64,000 nt of DNA from contig NW_025940701.1 of NCBI RefSeq assembly GCF_000764305.2, forward strand, positions 310,294 through 374,293, in the 5' to 3' direction. The DNA comes from Hyalella azteca (Eukaryota; Arthropoda; Malacostraca; Amphipoda; Hyalellidae). This document shows, piece by piece, positions 36,601 through 48,600 of this stretch (within the stretch, counting starts at the first letter, position 1; the number at the start of each line of letters is the position of its first letter). A program made the position numbers and the translations under genes. A model generated the notes under the pieces. That model was not told the origin of the DNA. It searched no databases and was given only the letters and a program-made list of their open reading frames with translations.

Positions 36601-39600
36601 ATAATAGTTTTCACCGTGTATTTTTTGATACAAAAAATTTTTAAGACGTTCATTACAAGCCGCGTGTTTCAATTGCAAGATTTAAACACATCTTCAGATT
36701 CAATCCCTTCTTTTCAAAGCTCCATTCTACTCGAAGACCAAACCAAAGTGAACGGGCCGATTGGTCGTAATGACAGTAATCATCCTTATTGATGAAATTC
36801 TATTATCCGTATAGTTATTTTTCATTTATTATCTAAAATCATTTCAAATCTCTCCTGGTCAAATGGACTTACTTGGTTATTTTTTACACGAATCTTTTAG
36901 CTGCATATTTTCAGGCACGAACAAAATATTTTCATGCATTGTTACCATCTTATTTTGTTTACTTCATGTTATGTAGACATTTTCACCCTTGGATCTCCCA
37001 TAGATGATCTAATATATTTATTAACATTATCACATTAATCTCATTAACCAATATAGAATCCCTTTACATTAAGTATATTTTTAATTTTATTCAACTAAAA
37101 ACACTCATCTGGATCCATATTATTTCCTCACATTATTCAGCCATAGCTTTCACTAATGTGACCTTTTTCCCTAATCATGAATAATTGTTAATTAGTAAAA
37201 AAATATCTCTGTGCCAAATGTAACAATATATTTTTACATTCGAGCCATAGACACAACTTACTTCCAGTTACGACGGAGCTGAAACCTTATTTTAACAGAG
37301 AAAAAATTCATCATTTGTGACATAAATTAGTAACCAGTCAAACAATTTGTGGAGTAGCAAGCAGTTTCGATCCGTCGTGGTTCACATAATAAGAAAAATA
37401 TAGACCGTATAATTATGACACCCTCTATCACGACACATCTCTACCCTCACTATCATGACAGTGAAGATCGTTTGTGTTCGATGTCGTTTGTGGAATTTCA
37501 TGGAACAAAATCTAAGCAACATTGAAATCGCGTTAAAATCATCGTACTTAATCTTGTGTTGTTTGTACGGCAATTTGACAATAATTATTGAAAAGACGAC
37601 GAGAAATTTATTCATGCCTGGATTTCCATACTTTCTCAAAATTATTCACATTCGGCTCGAACACAAGCGGTTCTTGACTCGTCAAGAATATCATAGACAT
37701 GAATAGTTAACGTACACTCAGAACAATTTCAGAGAGTTTGTGTCCAAATAGCTATGCAATTCTTGCCCATATGCCATCCTGGGCCTATACTTTCAAAAAA
37801 AGTTAAGAGATCGTAAGTTCATCAGCCAATCATTGACGGCCTTCCAAGCCAAATCCACCAATCATAGACAAGAAAATAGAGCGTAAGTACTTACGTTCAC
37901 TTAGCGAGTTTTGAAAGTATGGCCCCCTGGGCTCAGTTTTGCACGGCAAAGGGCGTATCAGTGCTACATGCAGAAATTGTGAACTATTTGGACAATATAA
38001 CCTAGTTATTTTTCTGAGTGTATAGAACATTTCAAACCACGAGTGTATAGAACATTTCAAACCACGCACTTCACCAAAGTGAAGGAACTATAAGAGCTGC
38101 TAAGTGAGAGACATGATCACGAACGTTCCCTCTTGTCTGTACTCTTTAACCGTCTACCGCCTGACACGAGTAACCGGAGCAATATTGTCACGCGCCTACT
38201 TCCCAAAAAGGATACGTTCTAGTGAGCGCAAAATGACTTGCACTGATGGTTGCCGCCACTCACAACTTTAAAATGTTTTCTGTTGCGTACAAACGTCCTC
38301 AGGTTGCTACGCTCAATAGTTTACGTATAATTTGCCGCCACGTACGACAACTTTAAAATGTTCTCTGTTGCGTACAAACGTCCTCAGGTTGCTACGCTCA
38401 ATAGTTTACGTATAATTTAAGTTGAAAGTTATGTTCCCGGAGTGACATGAGGCGGTAGAGGGTTAAGTAGAAGCTTCTCAAAGCTTTTCAAATCTATGAT
38501 CTGTGAATTAATTTGAACGAAAATATCTCACTCTAGCGCTCTACTTAGTTTTCCTTGATGATGTTCACATACTGAGCTATTTTTAAGTTCGCTGCCGAAC
38601 TTCGCTTCGTTGTTCCATACAAATTACGTTTTATGCATGTTGTCGCATGGCATGCGTTTGCGGCTTGGCAATGTTTACGTCTTTTCCGCTAGTTTCTCAT
38701 GCAGCGTCCTGAACAGAACGTGCTTTACTATAACGAAACTTTTTAAGTTTACTTTTAAGGTGCAATCTTGAATCAGCGATCAATTGATTAAAAGCCACAG
38801 TTCCACATTTTGATTTAGAACGTGAAAATTTATTATTTTCTATAGTCTGGGGGACTCGTACAAAACTGAGACTCGTACACTGCGACTCGTACAAAACTGG
38901 GACTCGTACAAAACTGGGACTCGTACAAAAAAACTGGGACTCGTACAAAACTGGGACTCGTACAAAACTGGGACTCGTACAAAACTGGGACTCGTACAAA
39001 AAAATGTTGAAAATTCATGAAATACTTATTATTGAAGCAACGAAGTACCAAGTGACGGTTGTTATCGATAAAATTATTGCCCATGCCTTTTATTTGGCTT
39101 GTGCATCACAAAATACTCCGTCTCATTGTAAACTTAGAAAAAATCGTGCGATTAAGAGATATTAGATTGAATTTTAACATGGGATTGATAAGCCCTTTTT
39201 AATCGCTTGTTAATGTACGAGTATTTAGTCACTATAATTGATAGAAATAAGTATAATTATTCCATGAATTTTCCGTGATAAGTATAAATGTATAATTACT
39301 TAACGGAATATTGCAATTACTCATTAGGAATTTCCCAGGTATGATCTATGTTGTAGACAGCACCAGATTTGAGCTATCGAAGCTTGACTGAAAGCAATGA
39401 TCAGTATATGGTATATTATAGAAGAACTCGCATCAAAGTACTAATCTGCACAGTACAGGTTAAATGTAGCTAAGAGAAATCAATTAAATAAAAACTATGT
39501 AAGGAAATTTATAACAAAGTCTCAGAGATGTCCGAGGCAGTGAACTTTTAGTATGGAACGGGTGTGTATAAGACAGACGTAGCCGAAATCAACCATTTTG

Positions 39601-42600
39601 TTATTATATTAAAATGAAGGTTGGCCATATGACGTAGTTAATTTTTCATAGTTAATTTTTATACTGGTCTACCTTGCAAACAGTTGAAGAATATTTTAGT
39701 TGTAGTATTGTCTTTTCCCTAGTGGAAAACGAAGAAATTTGGCTGTAATGTAATTGCCCAGAGAGCGTTAACTCTTCTAAATGCATACACAAGTGCGAAA
39801 AGACTGTGAACTCACTAAGTTCTCCATGACCATCGCATATCACGCTTGTGAAATATGATGCTATAAGTGTCCCAATTTTCTTGCCGCTAAGTGTACATGA
39901 TATATGCATGCCGTTTTCCATGTTCCGCAAATCTTTTTAATTGAACTAGTGTATCTGCATGTCAATTGAATGTCTCGCTTCGATCAGCTTCTGCTACAGC
40001 AAATTGTTAAGTGTTTTAGTTGCCCGAACTGTTTCAGCATTTATGTTCGGTTGCAAACGATTATGAATCGGCTTCGTTTCCGAACCGATTTCTACCCGGA
40101 TGTACCCATTTTGAATGATCGGCAATAAATTTCTATCTAAAAGACTGGAACGCAAAATATTTTGAATTTCAAATTAATAATTAATCAATTGCAATGTTTG
40201 TTGCTTTCGTTTCTTTGTACTCTTGAATTTGCATTCGAAAATTCGCAGTTTGTCGTAGCGTCATGCATTTCGAATTGTGTACGTTGTGGCTGCAAAAAGA
40301 CAATAGGCTGCAAATAGTATAATATAATAATAATATAATATAATCAATAGCAAAACCCAACCTTACTGCGTGAACTCTATAGGCTTCCTGCTGTAGCACT
40401 CAAATACATGTAATGAGCTTCTCTATCGTGGAACATGACCGATTTAATCTATACCGTATCATGTTTATCATGTTTAATATTTACCTTTCGTTCACATTAA
40501 TTAGTCGCCATAAAATTCCCAAATTAGGGCATTCCAACCTTGAATAATTTTGTGTTGGCATAGAAACATTTCCCCTGTCAGCTAGCCACCTTCTATATTG
40601 TTGTGAAAAACTCACTTGTTGGATTTCTTATGTTCTTTTAATCTCAGTTATATGAAATTTATGTGTGCCTTATATGTAGGTACATATATATTCATATGTA
40701 TGTAGCCATATACTGCATGATGATTATTTAGCAGTAGGATTCATTTGCTGCGGGTACAATTATAAGTACTCCTGAATATTTTACTGGGGGTACATTATTT
40801 ATACAAATGTTCCGCAGTTGTGCTTATGCTGTTTTTGTAGCTCACGATTTAGTACTGCTGAACAGTACTGCTTTAGTACTGCTGAATAATTAACTTCGGG
40901 TACATTATTTGTTATATGCTTTTTTTCAGCGCACTATTTAGTTGATTTGGAAACTTCGTGGCCTTTGTTTCGTCCACGTCATTCGCAACATTGAAGGCTA
41001 TGCGTACTTAATCAAAGCAATATGATCCCCAAAAATTAAAAAAAACTAACTTTCATTTGGTCATTTGATTTGTAAATTACAAAATATCATCATGTGCGTT
41101 TCATCGTGCTTTTTAAATTCCAGTGACCATGCGCAAATATATACCATCATTTCAGTTTATTCTAATGTATTTTTTTATATTTTTCACGCTTTAATATTTT
41201 CTTTCTAATTTTCTTGGTTTTCAAGTTTGCTGACACCAGCAGTTTTGACTTTATTATCCAAATAAGATATTGTGGGGGAACTGAGATAAAATTTTTATCT
41301 CTCAGATGTGAGATGCATTTGATAAAATTTCCTTTTAACAAAGTGTTGAAGGCCAAAATTTTCTTGTGTTATCCAGACGGAGGAAATTCTATCAAAACTG
41401 TGATGTTCGTTGTTGTCCAGGCTTTCGCTTCTTCCATCTGATGTCGCTCGTTATTTAATGTGGAATATGCTAAGCAACGCATTTTTGTTTAATTTTAATC
41501 TTCACATCCATTTGCTTAGCTAATTTTGATCAATTTATACATTTTTGCATTTTTTCGTTGGCTCTTGTATCACACGCTTTCTTTCTAAGTCTGTTTTTAT
41601 ACTCCGTACTTACATGAAGTTGAAGTACTTCATTTTGAATCATGCCTGCTATATATGCTTCGCACACGACGTTTATTTCAATTTGATGATCATGTTTGTC
41701 TTGATTTGAACATATTCAGAAACAATGCTATCACTCATAACATTTTAGTGTTTTTTTTATCATCGTTGATGCAAACGACGTAATTCAATTGTGTTCCAAC
41801 TTCCAAATAATAAGTCTTGTGCGGAGTTTTAAATGCACAAATCTTCCGTATATGCCATCCATTGATCAAATTACTGTAGAATTTTATACAGGGCTTCGTT
41901 GCGTAGTTGAATACAGAGAAAAGATTCCAAAATAACTTTTTTGATAGCAACTAGTTTTGACTACGAAACGGGCACTAAAAGTTACGTATCTGAGTTTAAT
42001 TAAACTTTCATTTCTTTTCATGACATAAAGTGCAAGAATCAGAAGTCATTTGAGTGTGCCATTCAGTTAAATGCCATCCAGCATTCAGCTCGTAATTTCT
42101 TTTCATGACACAAAGTGCAAGAATCCGAAGTCAAAGTTATTTTGGGAACGTTTCTTGTATACCGTTGTCACCCTTGCTATTCACCCCCGCTGCCCTCGCA
42201 TATTGCATGATGTTTGAAGCTCTCCACATGGACGCCTCCTGCCGCAGGTGACGCCGTGTGGTGAGCGCCCCGATAAACAAGGGAGCGAGGGTTCGACCCC
42301 CCGGTGCCTGAGCCTATCCCATGAGGGGTCTGATCCCTCTCCCCTCTCCATCACTTCTTCTACATCATCCTCTACTACCTCTGCTATTTCCACCACCAAC
42401 AACACCACGCTTCTTGACAATATCAACAATAATACCATCATGGTCAGCTCTGACAACACCAATCACACCGTTGTCGTCAACACTATAAGTATCAGCAATA
42501 GCCTCCTCAACGCCACATGCAACAACGATAACGACAACATGACTGGTCAGGACTCACACAACAACAACAGTTGTAGTCCAAGCAGCAGCGGCGGCGGCGG

Positions 42601-45600
42601 GAACCACAGCAGCAGCACCAAGACCGTCCTAGCGGTTACGTCGGTCGCTGGTCCACTAGCTGAAGGCGCCTCCACAACCTTGAGCTCGAGTGCCACGCCC
42701 TTAATATTCAACCTGTCCACCATCCAGGGAGGTGGAGGGCTGCTCATCCTCAACAGTGGCGGTGGCAATAACTCTACTTCCCACCATTCCCTTCCCCTCG
42801 GCGGACCCCTCACTCTCACTTCTTACCTCGGCCACACACAATCCTCCGTCACTAATGCTGGTGCAGCAGTGGCTACTCCGATGCATCATCTCCATCACCA
42901 TCACCATCATCAGCAACACGCAACACAGCAGCACATGCAGCACCAGCACCATCACCACATGCAGCAACAACATTACCAGCAGCAGCACATGACGGTGGCG
43001 GCTCAGCCTTTGTTGCAGCATCATGCACCCACTCATCATCTGAGGTCTCAAAATCAGCACGTTCCTCAGTCAATTCAGCAGCACGGTCATCCACGCACCG
43101 TGCATGTTGTGCATCAGCAACACAAGACGCCACAACATCATATGGAGGACCGAACATCCCAGCAACAGTCACGAGCGATTCCCGATCTTCTACCACAAAC
43201 TGGAGCAAGGAAAGATTCTGTTGAAGCTGATAACAATTCGCATCGTTCAACCGACCGATCAACCGAGCCTTCAGGAAATCAAATTTCCGCGAAAAACCAA
43301 GCAATCAAACGAGAAGGGCTAACCAACGGAAACTTGTCTCTCGATTCCGGAACTTTTGCGAACTTGGTTTCCAGTCTCGAGGCTGGAGACAACAATATTG
43401 CCAGGGTTAGTCGCACCAGCAGTCACTCCAGCGCAGAGACATTATCCAATTCGTCGATGATTCCCACTGCTGAGAGGCATACGAAAGACGGCTTTCTTGG
43501 GATCAAAGCCGAATTGTCGGACCTCTCGGTGGAGAAAGATGAATTCTTCTCAGATACCATCGACCTATCTCCTGAAGACATCCAGCAAACCCTGAGCGCC
43601 AACCTGCCACAAAGTTCGTGTAATCGCGACACCCCGAGCTCTGGCGTGGACGTCAATCCTATGGACTTTATTGATAACGACATCACACCTCAAGACGACG
43701 ATGTTCTCGCTAACCTGTACGCATTTGACATGCTCACGGACTTCCCTGACTTGGACCACTACGACACCTCCCCGCCTGATAACGCCAACAGCAACAATAG
43801 TGACACGAGTAGCAGCACCAGCACCAATCACAGTAGCACTAAAAGCGTTGCTAATCAAAGCCAACAAACTCTTAAGATGGACTACCGGGAGAACACTGCC
43901 AACATCTCCGACTACTCCCCTGAGTGGGCATATCCTGAGGTGAGGCTTCTACAGTTCTGTAGCCAGCCCAGTGTCATGATAGTTTTCGTTTACTTTTCGG
44001 TTAGTGATGCTTAAGGCCATTGAATCAATTAAAATTTAATAGTAAATTTACACGAGCTTTATCGTTGTCTTTACTGGAGTTAAAACCTCCCCAATTCAGA
44101 AAGGGCAGAAGTTGTAGGCATATCTAATGCTTCTGAATTGTATTTTTAGCATGGCCATCAATTATGTTAATTAAATAGTCAATATTTAAACTTGGAAGGC
44201 TGTATCAAATGTTGATAATCTGGTAAGGTGAATCGTAAGGCCGGGTTCACACCATACTGCCGGACACGTACCTGGCATATGCCAGACACGGTCCAGTCCT
44301 ATATTCTTTAATGCATTTACAATATTTCCCATAGAAGCATTCACACCATGGGCATGGCAAGTGCCTTGCACGGCTATTGTTAATGCTTCTATGGAAATGC
44401 ATTAAAGAATATTAGACTGGACCGTGACTATATGCCTGGCACATGCCCGGTAATATGGTATGTGTGGAGGATACTAAGGATACCAAGGACTATCCTAAGG
44501 ATACCAAGGACTCCCTTCCTATCCTTAGGATACCAAGGACTCCCTTCCTATCCTAAGGATACCAAGGACTCTCTTCCTAATGGTTCGGTACCTTCGGTGA
44601 CAGGGTGGCGTGAAGGTGCTGGTGACAGGGCCCTGGTACAGCGACACCTCCCCGTACGAGGTACTCTTCGACGGCGCCCCCACCTCCACCACCCTCGTCC
44701 AGTCTGGGGTCCTGCGCTGCTACTGCCCCCGTACGTATCTTGGGTACTTTATTTATTCCTGCAATTAGAGACTAAGTTAAGACTAGAGATTAAGTTAAGA
44801 CTAGAGACTAAGTTAAGACTAAACTAAGTTCATTGCCCCCTCCTCCACCACCCTCGTCCAGTCTGGGGTCCTGCGCTGCTACTGCCCGCGTACGTATCTT
44901 GGATACTTTAGTTCATCCTGCAATTGGCATTTTTCTCAGGTTTTATCGTATACCTTTTGAAAGCCTTTAGTCGTGTTCGCATTAGTCCAACAAACTAATT
45001 TTAAAATCCTGCAACAGGCGTTCTTCTCTGGTTTTAAATGATGCCTTTTAAAAATCTTTAGTCGTGTTCTCATTAGTCCAACCAACTAATTTTAAAGTTC
45101 TGCAAGTGGCGTTCTTCTCAGATCTTATATGATACCTTTTTTGAATTTTTAGTCATGTTTTCATTAGTCCAACCAACCAATGTTAAAATTTTATTAATAT
45201 TCTATTTATTTATTTGTTATGTTGTTGTCACAGCTCACGAGGCGGGTCTGGTGACGCTGCAGGTCGCCTGTCAGGGCTTCGTCGTCTCTAATTCTGTGAT
45301 ATTTGAGTACAAAAAACCGCCCCTCGAGGAGTACAAGATCAAAGAGGTGAGTGAGCTCTCCTCATCCCTGCAGTACTTGTACTATTTTTGTTATACCCAA
45401 TTAGGTTTAATTTACTCATATATTTAGGAGATTAAATTGGTAAGATACTTGTCCATTCAAATTTTCTAAATTTTCACATTTAAATTTTCTAAACTTTGAT
45501 AATACAGAAACGTCATGATCCCTGCATCCTATCTATACTAAAAGGCTCGTTGTCGTATTTTCGTTCAATAAGACATAATTTACATCTTTATTTGTAAGAA

Positions 45601-48600
45601 TTAATTTCTAAAATACTAAAATAGCTAAAATTCTCAAAGATTAAATTTTATTAAAACGTTGCCTATGATTTTCACTAGCCCATCATCTCGGCAACTAATT
45701 CTTGTTGTAAATTTGAAGCTCAACCAAATTTCCGTGTATGTTTGTTGCATTCACGATTCATAAGCACGTTTCCGGAAGTAGTTTTTGTTTATTTATGACG
45801 TTTCGAATGTAACAAACATGTATGTTTGTTGCATTCACGTTTCATAAGCACGTTTCAGGAAGTAGTTTTTTGTTTATTAACGACGTTTCGAAAGCAACAA
45901 ACGAAAAACGAAACTTCGTAAATAAAAAAAAAACACTACTTCCTGAAATGTGCTTTTCAATCCACCGTCATCTGAAGAATTGTTCCACTCCCTGATAATA
46001 TAAATCAACGAATTCTCTGGTCATCAATCGCACGTGTATTTCTCTCAGTGTACATGAGCAGGAGCTGTCTGTACATTTATGTACAATGCATAGGATAAAG
46101 TGAGTACACTTTTCTAAGTGTACATGAGCACGAGCTGTCTGTACATTTCTGTACCAAGTATAGGACGAAGTGTTTACATTTCTGTACAATGTATAGGACA
46201 AAGTGTGTACATTTCTGTGTAATGTAAAGGACAAAGTATGCACATTTCTGTACCATGTATAGGACAACCTGTGTACATTTCTGTACCATGTACAGGACAA
46301 AGTGTGTACATTTCTGTACAATGTATAGGACAAAAATGTATAGGACAAAGTGTGCACATTTCTGTACAATGTATAGGACAAAGTGTGTACATTTCTGTAC
46401 AATGTATAGGACAAAGTGTGCACATTTCTCTAAGTTAATGTAGTTTGGCAGAAGATTTTCTTTAATGCAGGTTTCGTTGAAGACTAGAGAGTATTTCTTA
46501 TTGGCAATTTTCTTATTGTTTTTCTCTATTCTTTTCTCTATTCTTATTGTTTTTCTCTATGCACGACAGGAGCCGGTAAGCACGGAGCAGGAGGAGGAGG
46601 AACTGTTGAGGTTCACGCTCGTGCAGCGCCTTGACGCCGTCGAGAGCAACCTGCAGCAGGCGCCGCTGGGGGGCACTACCTACCCTGAGGGTGGTGGTGA
46701 CGGCATCACCAGCTCCCCTCATCAGAAGCTTATGCTTCACAGGACACCTAACTTTGAGGTATGTTAGTAATCACAATATTTTACGGCTCATTATTAACGG
46801 TTCAGTACAAGCGATTCATAAAAATCAACGGTTCATGATTAACGGTTCACAAAAATCAATGGTTCAGTATTAATGGTTCACAAAAATTAAAGGTTCACAA
46901 TAATTAACAGTTCATTATAATCGGTTCAGAAAAATTAACGGTTCAGTTATAAACGTGTCACAAAAAGTAACGGTTCCAGATATTGAAGTTTCTTACGCAC
47001 CTCCTGAGCAAAGAACGAACGTAGCACTGATGCACCTTTTTTATATATATCCAAACTATTTTCAATTTTTCTATCTTTCTAAATCCAAGCAATAAAGTTT
47101 ATGTTAAGTATCAATTTTTGCGTAACCCCCTTTTCCCGACTGTGTGGTGAAAAACATTCATTATAACATGTACATTAACATAGCTCGGGTGGTGTGACTT
47201 ATCGTGTACTATAGGCGCCCAGTCCGACTCTGGTAAAAAGCTTTATCAAAAAATTAGTCTGATCTGAATCGATTTAATCAAAATCTTTTCTTTAAGTTTA
47301 CAAATATTATAATTAATTTATTATGAGACGCCGTATGTGTGTGTCAGGAGGTGATAGTGTCGTACTGTCAGCGTCTGAGCCGCCGTCCGTGGCTGGCGTC
47401 AGCCAACAAAACAAATATTATAATTTATTTATACGAGACGCCGTATGTGTGTCAGGAGGTGATAGTGTCGTACTGTCAGCGTCTGAGCCGCCGTCCCTGG
47501 CTGGCGTCAGCCAACAGCGCGGCAGCAGCGACAGGCACCGCGCGCTCTACCATCGCACACGTCGTCGCCTCCCTCGGATACTCCAGGTTATCTAAGAAGT
47601 CCTTAACTCTTATTTTTGTAAAATTTCTATTTAACTTCACTTCTTGTTGTTTTTTTGTCTGCTACAAATCTTATTATCGATATTTAACACACTTCTAATT
47701 GTCCAATCGATCTGAAATTTTGCCTTCTAATTGTCCAATCGATCTGAAATTTTGCACACTTTCTTAAAGTCGGAGACAATGCTTGAATTAATTGACAGAA
47801 TGAATAATTTAAAAACTTTCGACAAATTTTTACATTAAAAAATTAAAAAAATTATAATGGTTATTTAATATTTCAAAAATAAAATTATAAATTTATTGTA
47901 GATGTGTAACATCGGAGACACCGGGCCTCTTTAGGAGTGTTATCTTTAAAAATAAATTTGTAATACCTTATTCTGGTTCATTGTTTCTTTGAATGTCTTC
48001 ATTGATCTTTAATCTTCATCGTTTTTATAGTTTTATTGATCATCAATCTTAATCCTAATGATATCTGTCTCAATTGATTTTCAATCTAAATTTTTTTAAT
48101 ATCTATATTGAGCTTCAATCTTAATCTTAATGATATCTCGATCGATCTTCAATCTAAATTTTTTAATATCTCTACTGATCTTCAATCTTAATCTTTTTAA
48201 TATCTTGTGATGACGAAAGAGGTGGATGTGTTGGGAGTTTATGTGGTGGAGACTGACCAAACCAGGCAAACCGACACGATTAGTATTGTTGATAACCTCT
48301 CTGGTGACCGATTTATATTCAAAGCGCCTGACACCCCGCAAAAGCACAAACTTTTAAGTATCGGTGGTAGATTGTTACGACCTCTACTTCATTTCAACTT
48401 CTACTTGTACACTGGGACAGTAGTAGCGGCCAATATATCTTACAAGTACTAGCCGTCACTAATTATCACGCTACTCTCCTTTTGTGAAGGGTTACTAGGT
48501 CTACTATACACTAAAGGTACTATATGGTTACTATACAATAAGCCAGTAGTACGGTAAATAGTGACGGTTAGTATTAGGAAGTTGTACAGGCCGCCACAAC

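Noticed and set aside
38868..39002. Possible regulatory array of 17-bp units
   Set aside because: Simple minisatellite; no known binding motif recognised in the unit.
42547..43304. Several - strand and alternative-frame ORFs inside exon H
   Set aside because: Shadows of the long CAMTA exon; the GC-richer coding sequence and its repeats keep other frames open.
46465..46560. Hydrophobic stretch upstream of exon K read as a membrane segment
   Set aside because: It is intron sequence (T-rich tract before the acceptor at 46569) in the exon K frame, not part of the protein.
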